Notes under the pieces: model-generated
What the model was told of the DNA's origin: nothing
The model's input: the letters and a program-made list of their open reading frames with translations, nothing else
The model's database searches: none
Position numbers and translations under genes: made by a program
From: Melitaea cinxia
Lineage: Eukaryota; Arthropoda; Insecta; Lepidoptera; Nymphalidae
Direction: 5' to 3'
NCBI RefSeq assembly: GCF_905220565.1
Contig: NC_059400.1
Coordinates: forward strand, 1,381,501 to 1,445,500
DNA length: 64,000 nt
In this document: positions 54,331 to 64,000 of the stretch, piece after piece
How positions within the stretch are numbered: the stretch's first letter is position 1
Layout: every line of letters starts with the position of its first letter

Positions 54331-55144
54331 CCGGGTCTACTGATTTTGAAATAAAAAAAATCACTTTTCGTCAAGTCAATGCAAGACTTTCCTAATATCA
54401 TAATACTTTTTATATTGTCAACAATTATATTTATGTATTCTAAACATTTTTTAAACAGCAATGTAATCTCAATTATTCCATAAAAACTCAATTATGTCTG
54501 AACTTTTTATTGTGACATTAAAGATCATCCGCGTAGTAGTAAAACCAGCTTAGAGTTACAATCACGCCGACACAAAACATGTCTCGAATTTCAATGAACT
54601 CTTGTGACACAAAAATGTTCTGCTGTTCGCGAATCTCACACACTGCAACCACTAAAACACTATTACATGATGGCTTTGACCCAGAATTTAGTTCACGAAC
54701 AACGCTTTGAATAATAATGTACACGTAATAGAAGATTTTGTTTATTTAAACGCGAAAAACATTGGATTCGTGGAAATAATTGTATTAGTCGTCAATTTGA
54801 AATGGGTTAATTATTACATTTTTGTACAGTTAATCGTCCGGTATGGTAAAAGAATATAAGCGTTACCGGCTATTATCGGTATGTACTAAGCTTTTTTTCG
54901 TTTTAATTTATTTATAAACGGGACTAGGATTTAATTTCTAGTAACATCTTCTTTTTCTTTGTGGCGTTTGTTTCTTCGAATGGTCTTCGAGGTATTAAGA
55001 TTTGAACCACAAAATCTAAAACACAGTTTATGTATTATTAATTCTTACGATTTATTTTTGTGTTACCCACACATTAGGAAACATTACACACATTCGCTTA
55101 GACCGAATATAAAATCATCATATCGAAAATTTCGATCTAGCGAG

Positions 55145-55430
55145 TACATCGTTCCATAGCTTAATTGGCTAAAGCACCGTAACGGTAAGTCGGCGATGGC
55201 AGGTTCGATCCCCGCTGGAACGGTCGATTTTTGATATGATATTAAAAATTATGTATTATTTTCAAAAGCGTAACTGCGGAGTTTCTTGCCGATTCTTCTC
55301 TGCAGAATCTACATTCCGAGTCGGAGCTTGCCTTTAAAAACTAATAATCACTTTATAATTTTAATTTGTAAAATGACGATTCGAAGGGGCTTTTGAGACA
55401 TGTTTGAATAAAGTTGTTTTATTTTCTATT
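55145..55430 (+). mobile_element. tRNA-derived SINE, family D
   Basis: The first 75 nt still fold partly like a tRNA: acceptor arms CGTTCCA/TGGAACG pair over 7 bp, a D arm GCTT...AAGC is present, and the B box is GGTTCGATCCCC. The anticodon stem pairs badly. It continues into a SINE body with CTTGCCGATTCTTCTC and ends TTGAATAAAGTTGTTTTATT, so it is a SINE and not a working tRNA gene. Confidence 0.7.
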
Positions 55431-57577
55431 TTTATGCGAACACTAAAATAATTTCTAACATTAGTAAATTCAGAATCATCCGATATACTTTGAAATAATG
55501 CGTTTTTAATTCAATTTTTAGTAACATGAAGATAAAGGTTTAATATAAGCGTAACGATCATTTAAAAAACCAATATAACACGTGCCAAAATCATGGAAGG
55601 CATAACCACAAGTCATACCAAGAGTTAGTTAACACACAAACGCCACCTAATCGTAATTCATTGAGCGTGTAATGAGAAAGCGCGCCAAGTGATACGAGTA
55701 CACATTTACCGTCTGTGTAACACCTATCCGTCAACCTCGATTACCTTATATAGTGTAATTTTAATTGTTATTTTTCTTATAGGGTATCGAATTACATCAT
55801 CGATTGTTTATGATTCGTTTGAAGTTAAACTTTATTACGACACGAATAAGTAAATAATTGCGTCCCTTTGTAGATCACTAAAATACAGCCGTACTATTGT
55901 AGTGGTGAAAGAGTTCAACTAACACCGGCGGTTAAGATTTAAATTTTTATGTTTTAAATCATATTTGTTTCTTTTTTGCATCAGAGAACATGTAAAGCGA
56001 TTGAACAGTGTTTCAAATTGTTTAGTCTGCCAACCCTCACTGGAGCAGTTTTTGGATTAAACTCCTAGTTTTCTATCGATAATCGGCTCAAGAATGGCAC
56101 GTTTATCGCCTGTATCAGTTTAGTTCAGGTCAGTAACAAAGACATTAATAAGGGGATGGAAAAGAAAATTATTTTTGTGTTCTACAGTAATAATAGGCTA
56201 CCTTGACTTCTCAAATAACATTTTATTACAATAAAACCCTAAAAGAAAAATCTTCTTACTTATGTACATCACCATATTCTTGAAAATGTAATAATAAAGT
56301 CGTTACAAAACCCATAAAGTAAAATTTTATTATACGCCATTTAAAATCATTAAAACAATCGTCAATCAACGTATTAATCCGCGGCCTGTCGGTTAAAACT
56401 ATTAAACTTTACCATAGAGATGTTGCAATGTCTAAAGAGTAGCCGCGACCTTTGACTTTGAAATTACAACATTAACTTGAATTTTTATGTAGAAAATGTT
56501 TATGCCAAACTAATAACGTTACGTAACGCTCGGAGAAATTGCTGTGACATGTACGTTGTACGAGTACATCCGTCAATCCACAGTACAACAGCAGTTCAGG
56601 TTCCTACTTCTATATTTAACAAGACGGTAAATTGTTCTGCTTCGAAAAATTATTTTAAATATTTAATTTAAGCTATTAAAGCATATGTTTATGTACTTAT
56701 CACCACGCTATATAATGGAATATATGTACTATATAATAATTAAGTTGTTTCGATTTTAAAGAAATTTTTGAATTAAAAAGTTTTATACATAAAGAAAATA
56801 AATGTTTATTAAATGTTTCACATCTGACAGCCATGACGTGACGGTGACATTTTTTTGTTTAAATTAAGGTTCGATTTTTTGAATGATGGTTATTAACCGT
56901 ACTTCTTTTATATCTTATAGCTAGTTTCTAAAGAATTATATAACAGACGAAAACCATAAATATAATTTTACGTATATTAAATATTTACGGAGGCTTTACT
57001 TTCCTGTCAATTTAGAACTTCATCAACGAAGTTTTTGACATAAATAATACCCATAGTTGTGAACTTTGGTGAAGGTCTGTAATTAAGTAAAATGTAAATG
57101 GAACTGTATAATGGATGAAGATTAAGTATAAATATTCGTGCACCGGCAATTGTTAACAGGAAAATAATTTAACCTTATAATATTGAATAATGAAGGCTTT
57201 TACGAAATCAGCGGTTAAGTCTGTGCGTAAATTGGTTTAAATGCAAACTCGTAAATTGCTTAATTTATCTTGAAGGACAGAATACTTGCAGATTCCTTCG
57301 GCTTCGTTCGCCAAACGTTTTCTGTAGATCGTTCAACCAATCACGGCGCGCGATGCTATGTGTGCGTGAGGTTATGAATATAGAACTTTATTAATTTGAC
57401 AGTACCGCGTTACACGTCGCCTAATTAACACGTGTTTTATTATCACATTAGACAAGTACATTTAGTTAAAATTATAACTTCGATAATGAGATGAATTGTA
57501 AATTTTTTAAACATATTAAATCTAGATACACAAAACTAATTTTTGAAAAACTCATTTGACGATATCTCTAAACACAC
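55431..57577. other. AT-rich, no gene
   Basis: A 64-codon frame at 56477-56671 has no recognisable motif and probably occurs by chance. Nothing else seen. Confidence 0.5.
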
Positions 57578-57850
57578 AGGTAGGGCACAGCAGGAATTTC
57601 CTGCTCAAAATATGGAGCAGCCCGACTGGGGTAGTACCTCGACCTTACAGAAGATCACAGCAAAATAATACTGTTTTCAAGCAGTATTGTGTTCCTGTTG
57701 GTGAGTAAGGTGACCAGAGCTCTTGGGGGGATTGGGGATTGGGTCGGCAACGCGCTTGCGATGCTTCTGGTGTTGCAGGCGTCTATAAGCTACGGTAATC
57801 GCTTACCATCAGGTGAGCCGTACGCTTGTTTGCCGACCTAGTGACATAAA
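57578..57850 (-). repeat. Family C, full length
   Basis: The plus strand runs from AGGTAGGGCACAGCAGG to TTTGCCGACCTAGTGACAT. The best-preserved copy here. Confidence 0.65.
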
Positions 57851-59461
57851 AAAAAAAACACTGTATATATACAAGATCATAACACACGTGTAACTTGTAT
57901 CCTTTAAAATAAAAAAACTTAAAAATTCTACTTATTAACCTTTTTATTCAAAGAGAATGATCGAAATCACCTAATTGTTATATAAATATCATTAAGGTCA
58001 TTTTAAGTTTAAATTTAATTACAATTATGATAAAAATAAATGATTGTGACCAGTTTATAGTTGTGATTCATCATTTCTCGGTCGTTTATGCTGTTACGTG
58101 TATATTATAATCATCGTTATTACAGTCGCGGCCCTCTGTGGACTCTGGTCCGGTTTACTTGATTGAAATACATAATGTATGGTTTCAAGTTTTAATTTCA
58201 ATAGCTTTTGCATCGTTATTATTAGTGTAGTATGGAATTTTTATGTAACTAACTAATGTAACACGCTGAATAGCTGACACTCTCACACTAATCATAATTA
58301 ATTGCTTATACTATTAAATAAATATACTCTTCACACTCAACGACCCCCTTTATGTTTTTTCCTGTGTCGGGATCCAAAAACACACAATACACGAGCATAA
58401 GCGCCCAGACCGGCAAATACCTGCACGGTCAATACAAATGTTTCCATGTGCGTGTGATCGATCGCGACTGCAGTAACCGCTGCGCCAGCGCGTTGTCAAC
58501 ACTATTGCAAGGATAGCACATATGACTTACTTAGACTCGACTTTCGGAGACAGAAAGTAGAATGGATTAGATTTTAAAGAGATTAATCGAATCGGACCAT
58601 AGAATTAATAATTACTTTATAAGTAACCTTTATCCTAACCGAATGAAAATATTGAACGTACATTAAACATGCCTTAAACATTGACAAAATACAATGTAGT
58701 GACCACACGGATACACTAATATGGTAGGAAGACAATACCGTTGGAAGCCTTTGTACGATCTTCCGTAACTCTTATGGTACTTCTACCAATCTTACAGAGA
58801 GCACGGTCGGGCTGTTCTGGGTTTTGATCAAGATAGTTTATGCTGTACCCTACCTATCATACATTACTCTACATTGGAACAACTATACAACTGTACTTTT
58901 GGCCATCAATGTATTACACATACTCCTTTGAAACATCAATTCTCTTGTTACTTTTTTCTTATTTTACAAATAAATATACACATCGAGTCAAAATTAAATA
59001 CACAATATACCTATAATAAAACTATGTCAAGTTTTTCGAAACGTAAGTAAAATATAATACACAGGTTAACGACCGACTGATGCAACGTTCGCTTTGATTT
59101 ACAAACCTGTCGGAACCGGATCAAAATGTTCGTTTAATACGAAAACCTCTAAATAGCGAAAAGATTATAACATTCCCATACTCTGAGATAAATTTCTGTA
59201 TACGGGATTAGTTCCATGACTAACTTTTGATTAAGGGTTCCTTACTATTTATTAGTCTGTGTGTCTTGTAGATTAGAAGCCTTAAGCAAATTAAGTTTCT
59301 CAGTTACCATCAATGAAAAATGATTCAAGTTTCTTCCTATTCTTCATATTAAAGTAAAACAATACTTTGAGTGTTTTATTTCAGTATCATACAAAAATAA
59401 CTTCCTGATTTCGATGGCTTTTATAGTTCCTGGAGGTCTGAACAAGATTGTATGTGTACTA
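57851..59461. other. AT-rich, SINE fragment only
   Basis: Nothing recognised beyond the SINE head at 58370-58505. Confidence 0.5.
58370..58505 (-). mobile_element. SINE head, family A relative
   Basis: On the minus strand GTTGACAACGCGCTGGCGC and AGCGGTTACTGCAGTCGCG resemble the family A head and A box, followed by ACATTTGTATTGACCGTGC. The B box is lost, and the 3' half diverges from other copies in the window, so it may be another subfamily. Confidence 0.5.
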
Positions 59462-59620
59462 ACTCCCGGTTGTTATCGTGTACACCTGATAGCAATCCTC
59501 AGTACGGAATATATCCCCCAACCCGTATTGGAACAGAGTGATGGATTAAGATCTGATCCTTCTCCTACATGGGAAAAGAGACCTGTGCTCAGCAGTGGTA
59601 TATTACAGGGTGAAGCATAA
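59462..59620 (+). mobile_element. SINE family A, 3' half
   Basis: Begins at TCCCGGTTGTTATCGTGTAC and ends with TATTACAGGGTGAAGC. 5'-truncated and moderately diverged. Confidence 0.65.
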
Positions 59621-59784
59621 CTAACTCTACAATACAATTTTCTTACTCGTGGAGTAAGATTGGAGAGGTAACTGTCCATCAATCGCCAATGGGACAATGT
59701 GGTAGACCAATATCGAATCCTTATAATATCATATGTGACATAGAAAACTTTTGCCTAGAAGTTTTTTATATATATATATATATA

Positions 59785-60345
59785 TAACTAGGACAGCAAA
59801 CAAGCGTACGGCACACCTGATGGTAAGCGATTACCGTAGATTATAGACGAATGTGCTGTGTGGCTACGGCACTAAAGAATTTAGCCACCCCCTCTCTTCC
59901 CGTGGGTGTCGTAAGAGGCGACTAAGGGATAACAAGGTTCCACAACTACCTTGGAACTTAAGAAGCCGACCGATGGCGGGATAACCATCCAACTGCTGGC
60001 TTTGAAATACACAGGCCGAAGACGGGCAGCAGCGTCTTCGGTGCGACAAAGCCAGTAAGTACTGCGGTCACCAACCCGCCTGCCCAGCGTGGTGACTATG
60101 GGCAAAACACATGAGTTCACGTTATTTTTGGCGTAAATTTGTGGACGCCTATGTCCAGCAGTGGACTGTATAGGCTGTAATGATGATGATAGACGAATGC
60201 AATACCAGAAGCATCGCAAGTGCTCTGGTCACCTTACTCACCAACATGAACAAAACTACTCCTCTCGGGCTACACTACCCCAGTCGGACTGCTCCATTTT
60301 TTGAGCAGGAAATTTCCTGCTGTGCCCTACCTCAGTTATAATATA
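59785..60345 (+). repeat. Family C split by a LINE-tail element
   Basis: Left half 59785-59853 (AACTAGGACAGCAAACAAGC); right half 60189-60345 ending CTGCTGTGCCCTACCTCA. The insert is the 335-bp element at 59854-60188. Confidence 0.65.
59854..60188 (+). mobile_element. LINE-tail element, about 335 bp, full length with 11-bp TSD
   Basis: Begins TGCTGTGTGGCTACGGCAC and ends GGCTGTAATGATGATG. Flanking direct repeats ATAGACGAATG are at 59843-59853 and 60189-60199. It interrupts a family C repeat, whose two halves lie at 59785-59842 and 60200-60345. The last 130 bp resemble the 3' end of a non-LTR retrotransposon (frame with TMGKTHEF and VEAYVQQWT in other copies). The 5' start is shared by several copies, so it behaves as a defined short non-autonomous element and not a random truncation. 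Confidence 0.75.
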
Positions 60346-60489
60346 ATAGAAGTGGAACGTTTGCAAACTACTTACATTTGAAAAATGCCGATACAAATTT
60401 TCATATAAAATGGACATACCTAAAAATCTAGCCATTTGTTAAAAACAAGAAATATAAATATTATAAGAAATAGATAGATATAAATAATA

Positions 60490-60560
60490 ATAATAATACA
60501 CTTTATTGTACACCAAAAACAGAAATAATACATATCCAAGAAAGAAAAAAAAAATATATA
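60490..60560 (-). repeat. LINE 3'-end repeat, fragment
   Basis: The plus strand reads ACACTTTATTGTACACC and AAAACAGAAATAATACAT, the same as in the 25270 copy. Only the outer part is kept. Confidence 0.45.
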
Positions 60561-60957
60561 ATTATAAATAGATATTATAAAAATATTATAACAAGTCTTA
60601 TAATCACGTTTTCATTCGACAATTTTTTGTAGGGATCTCTAAAACAAGTGCAATTACATAAAGACTGGTCAAATGCGTTTATGTCTAAAAATGCCGTCCG
60701 GCCTACTCGCCGTAAACTACGCCAGTATTATACACATACATGTATTATATGGGTTGTAAATTGTCGATATAAAATAAATATAAATGAGAAACAGTAATAA
60801 GATCATCACGCATACATTATTTTTTTAATCTTAGCAAAACCAATTATGAATATTTACGTATTTATTTCAATTTACTTAATGTATATTTTAAGGATTTACT
60901 AATCTTTAATTTATAAATAATACTGATAATCACGCTGCTGTATCTACCTTTTCTATG

Positions 60958-61080
60958 CATCACTTCAGCCTATCGCAGTCCACTGTTGGTTATAGGCCTC
61001 CACAAATTCGCGCCAAAAAATGGCGGGAAGTCGTGTATGTTGCCCATAGTCACCACGCTGGGCAGGCGGTTTGGTGACCA
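60958..61080 (-). mobile_element. LINE-tail copy, left arm of an inverted pair
   Basis: Minus-strand copy; the head continues to about 61125 (GCTGGCTTTGTCGCACCG). It faces the plus-strand copy at 61167-61290. Confidence 0.62.
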
Positions 61081-61166
61081 CAGGGCTGGCTTTGTCGCAC
61101 CGCAGAAGCTGCTGCCCGTTTTCGGAAAAAACATTCCAAATGGAACATTTATTATAATATATCCTG

Positions 61167-61290
61167 TGGTCACCAACCCGCCTGCCCAGCGTGGTGACTA
61201 TGGGCAAAACACATTAGTTCACGTTATTTTTGGCGTAAACTTGTGGAGGCCTATGTCCAGTAGTGGACTGTATAGGCTGTAATGATGATG
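61167..61290 (+). mobile_element. LINE-tail copy, right arm of an inverted pair
   Basis: Starts GGTCACCAACCCGCC and ends GGCTGTAATGATGATGATG. Together with 60958-61080 it could form a hairpin with arms of about 120 bp and a loop of about 87 nt. Confidence 0.62.
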
Positions 61291-61439
61291 ATGATGATCC
61301 TGTGGCAGTATATACCTATGGCAATATAATTTATACGTCTATTCAAATAAATAAAATTGAAGTGTCTGTTTGTAATATCAAAATAACTGCTTTTTACCAA
61401 ATGCATATGGATGTATACACGGTACATATACCAAAACAA

Positions 61440-61660
61440 CATTCTTAAAATTTTTGTCTGCCTGTCTGTCTGTTTGTTCCGGCTAATCTCTGAAACGGCT
61501 CGACTAATTTTGACGGGACTTTCACTGGCAGATAGCTGATGTTAGGTAAAACGAGTAACTAAGGTTACTTTTATTTTAGAAATTTATTTATGTTATAACT
61601 CTGTGAACTGAACAATTTTTTTGTAAAATTCCACGTGGATGAAGTCGCGGGTACAGCTAG
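61440..61660 (+). mobile_element. Probable Helitron remnant
   Basis: The right end reads GTCGCGGGTACAGCTAG|T with an imperfect CCACG/CGCGG stem just upstream. The left boundary is unclear, near the CTGT run at 61455-61475. The interior has the GAAACGGCTCGACTAATTTT phrase common to such repeats. Confidence 0.4.
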
Positions 61661-61904
61661 TCTATATTAAAGTTCTGCATCAAGAGACTCTGCAACTTGC
61701 ATCACTTATACACACTGAAATGAAGTTACACTCGAGTGACATAACAATTGTCAGTTCCATCGTAAATCTCATGCCGTTTATAGGTATTTTACGGTCGACC
61801 TGCAAAGTTTGCTGCTTCAAATCGTATTTTGTTGTTTTGTATTTGTACGTACGTATAAACATATACCTACTACATAGTACATAGTGTACCTATGTTATTT
61901 ATTT

Positions 61905-62062
61905 TCTATCACTTCACTTCAGCCTATCGCAGTCCATTACTGGATATAGCCCTCCCTAAGTTCGCGCCAAACATCTCGGTAATTCGCAGTCCTCATCCAG
62001 TCACCGTCGGCAATCTTACGTAGATCGTCGGTCGAGCGGGCCGGAGGGCGTCCCAAGTATTT
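61905..62062 (-). mobile_element. LINE 3'-end fragment
   Basis: The plus strand reads CAGCCTATCGCAGTCCATTA, TTCGCGCCAAACATCTCGG and CAATCTTACGTAGATCGTCG. The minus-strand translation is pol-like but interrupted. It ends at a TA run (62062-62085). Confidence 0.5.
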
Positions 62063-62129
62063 TATATATATATATATATATATATTACAACAAGAACTTT
62101 TGAAAATAGTTTTACCGTTAAATAAATCT

Positions 62130-62285
62130 ATACTAATACGAGTAAATGGAGACCCGAGTTTTTGGTTCGGTTAAACTGCGAAAACTATTGAACCGATTGG
62201 AATAAAACTTGTATAAATAAGATGCAGCGTGTTTCGGATAAGGTTTTAGTATATTAAATATGGGCAGACAGAGGTCGCTAAATAT
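62130..62285 (+). repeat. Interspersed repeat, partner of 15670-15830
   Basis: GTAAATGGAGACCCGAGTTT, AAACTGCGAAAACTATTGAA, AAGATGCAGCGTGTTTCGG and ACAGAGGTCGCTA. Confidence 0.45.
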
Positions 62286-62477
62286 TACAAGACTAGGATT
62301 AGAGGACTGAAATTTAAACTTCGCCAACAGACTAGTCGAAACTATTACTACAATTCCATTTCTTTCTCCTCTTAGTTAGCACGCTTTTATCACAAAAAAA
62401 AAATATTTAAAAATAATAATAAAAATTTTTTAATAATAAAAATGATTTTGTTTTACTTTTATTTTTTTATTGTTGTC

Positions 62478-62580
62478 ACCTACACACTATACTTTCTTGC
62501 ACATACCAAGGTTGGCTGGTAGAAAATGCATTAGCGTTAAGCCCGCCTTTTTGTAGGTACATGAAGAATTTAAATAAAAT
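62478..62580 (+). repeat. Interspersed repeat, family G
   Basis: ATACCAAGGTTGGCTGGTAG, AAATGCATTAGCGTTAAGC and CCCGCCTTTTTGTAGG, then an (AAAT)n tail. Confidence 0.5.
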
Positions 62581-63179
62581 AAATAAATAAATAAAAATGT
62601 CCTAAAATATTATTATAATTATTAGTTTCCCAGACCTACTTGAAATTAAGTAGACTTCCGCCGTTACTATTAATAATTAATAATGTTAAATGCTAAACAG
62701 TTACGTGCAGTAAAATTTTAGTACTATGTTCATGTTTATTAAGTTTTAAACATCAAATTATTACTAACTTACAACGTGTTCGGCAATTTTAATTCTAGCT
62801 ATACTTGAATGATTCTCAATATCAATAGAATATGTTTTGTGAGTGTTTTAAACACGAATTCGTTATAATCGTCTGTTTTAATGTTCAATAACAATAATAA
62901 TTTTGCATTTTCATATGCACCTTTCATTTTGTTACGACATCCACGATATGCTAAGACGCCGTATACTCGCATAAATGTCCAGGGACGCGAGTTCACTCAT
63001 TGTTAGTCTGTGAGTCGCGTCAGTTTTTAATCACTGGAATTAAATCCATACTGTTTTGTTCTAGCTTTTAGTAAATGGTAATCAAAAATTAAAATACATA
63101 CCTATGTACATCTTGTTCTGTATCTCTTCTATATGTTACTGTTTATAATAAATATATAAATATAATTATTTATATATTT

Positions 63180-63390
63180 GTAGTGACCCAGCTTTCTGCT
63201 CCGAGGGTTGTGGGTTCGATTCCCACCCTGAGTCTGGGTGTAATATAAATATTTAGGTATATTTTTATAAATGTATTATTTGTAAGTATGTTTATCGAAA
63301 AAAAAATGTAGCTATACCAGTCGGCTGTTACCTATAACACAAGCGTTAAGATGCTTACTTTAGGAACAGACGACCGTGTGTACTGTGTAG
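63180..63390 (+). mobile_element. tRNA-like SINE, family B
   Basis: The B box GGGTTCGATTCCCACCC, then GAGTCTGGGTGTAATA, an AT-rich middle, and GGAACAGACGACCGTGTG. The 5' part of the head is truncated. Confidence 0.65.
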
Positions 63391-63424
63391 ATATTTATTT
63401 AATTATTTATTTTCATTATTTATT

Positions 63425-63545
63425 TATTACCTCTTATTGTACACCACAATATGCAAATACAAAATAATAATAATACATACAACTTAAGAATGTGTAGTAC
63501 AAGAGGCGGTCTTATGGCTAGTTAGCCATTTCTTCCAGACAACCC
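63425..63545 (-). repeat. LINE 3'-end repeat ('gtgtacaataaagag' family)
   Basis: The minus strand contains CATAAGACCGCCTCTTGTAC and GTGGTGTACAATAAGAG. It lies downstream of the pol relic at 63789-64000 in the same sense and may be its 3' untranslated end. Relatives: 6414-6505, 12870-12955, 25270-25400, 53640-53750, 60490-60560. Confidence 0.5.
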
Positions 63546-63788
63546 GAAATGGGATTGAGTATTATTTATTTGAAAGAAGATCGGGTAGGTGGTGCAGTTA
63601 TATTAAAATAAACTTATATACAAATATCTACACATTAATACTTACAAGCAATGCATATATACATTTGAATAATATAACATACTAAACTAATAAATATAAC
63701 AAGAGTATCTCATAGCACTTACAATCGATTTCGCCATAAAAATTAAAAATTAAAAAAATTAATAAATAAAATAAATAAATAAATTTAA

Positions 63789-64000
63789 TTGAAATCGCCC
63801 TCAATATTAAGGTAATGCTTTTTAACTAATTTTTTGAACGTTGAGAGTGATTTGGCTTCTTTATATATAATGGTAAATTATTCCATAGCTTAATTGCGCG
63901 AATGGTGAAAGACTGACTGAAAAATTTTGTTTTATGAACAGGCTGTTTTAACATTAGTCTCCTCGAAGATCTTAGGGAAGAAGGGTCCCCGAGAAATTCG
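63789..64000 (-). pseudogene. LINE pol C-terminal relic at the right edge
   Basis: The minus strand from the window edge reads KTKFFSQSFTIRAIKLWNNL, then after a frame slip KSLSTFKKLVKKHYLNIEGD and a stop. R-x-I-x-LWN-x-LP followed by SLxxFKxxL is the standard C-terminal signature of Jockey/CR1-type reverse transcriptases. It continues beyond the window. Confidence 0.65.

Noticed and set aside
54518..54724. Minus-strand ATG with a hydrophobic start (MFCVGVIVTLSWF), considered as the missing PLB1-like signal-peptide exon
   Set aside because: No good donor on a codon boundary before the stop; the phase does not fit the exon at 47595.
55145..55225. tRNA gene candidate
   Set aside because: Acceptor and D arms pair, but the anticodon stem does not, and the sequence continues into a SINE body.
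56477..56671. 64-codon plus-strand frame
   Set aside because: Length expected by chance; no motif, splice context or GC shift.

Overview
The window is AT-rich eukaryotic DNA from an insect genome, almost certainly a moth or butterfly and plausibly a nymphalid. That assignment is an inference from the repeat families I recognise (Helitrons ending CTAG|T, tRNA-headed SINEs, LINE tails with a (GATG)n end, a Helentron-like element with an internal TA microsatellite) and from one animal-type split gene. There are no bacterial features, rRNA genes or CRISPR arrays, and I found no convincing functional tRNA gene.

Gene content is low. The one clear protein gene is a phospholipase B1-like GDSL esterase/lipase on the minus strand. 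Six exons between 47595 and 31985 join with matching phases into a 378-residue reading frame that keeps the GDSL serine, the GAND block and the D-x-x-H pair and ends in a stop. The first exon, with the start codon and any signal peptide, was not found. A second gene may begin on the minus strand at about 17911: a TATAAAAG box, a TCAGT initiator and a short leader end in an ATG followed directly by a GTAAGT donor. No second exon could be recognised to its left. A GC-rich 240-bp island at 18380-18620 is unexplained.

The rest is mostly mobile DNA. From left to right: 1-17 kb holds scattered SINE, LINE-tail and Helentron-like copies, and a 0.55-kb pogo/Tigger-type DNA transposon relic (13291-13842). 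19-27 kb is dense in Helentron-like copies and LINE-tail elements, several with clear target-site duplications, and a long (TA)n tract. 27-31 kb is mostly featureless, with a 177-bp Helitron and a decayed LINE reverse-transcriptase end. 32-47.6 kb is the phospholipase gene. Its third intron holds nested Helitrons and a 5' LINE piece with an uninterrupted 675-codon gag-like ORF1; its second intron holds a foldback MITE, SINEs and Helentron-like copies. 48-64 kb is repeats again, with an inverted pair of LINE-tail elements at 61 kb and a LINE reverse-transcriptase relic at the right edge.

I found no new multi-gene system. The items most worth checking are the LINE ORF1/Helitron composite inside the phospholipase intron, the about 335-bp LINE-tail element with repeated target-site duplications and a shared 5' end, and the promoter with a start-codon-only first exon.
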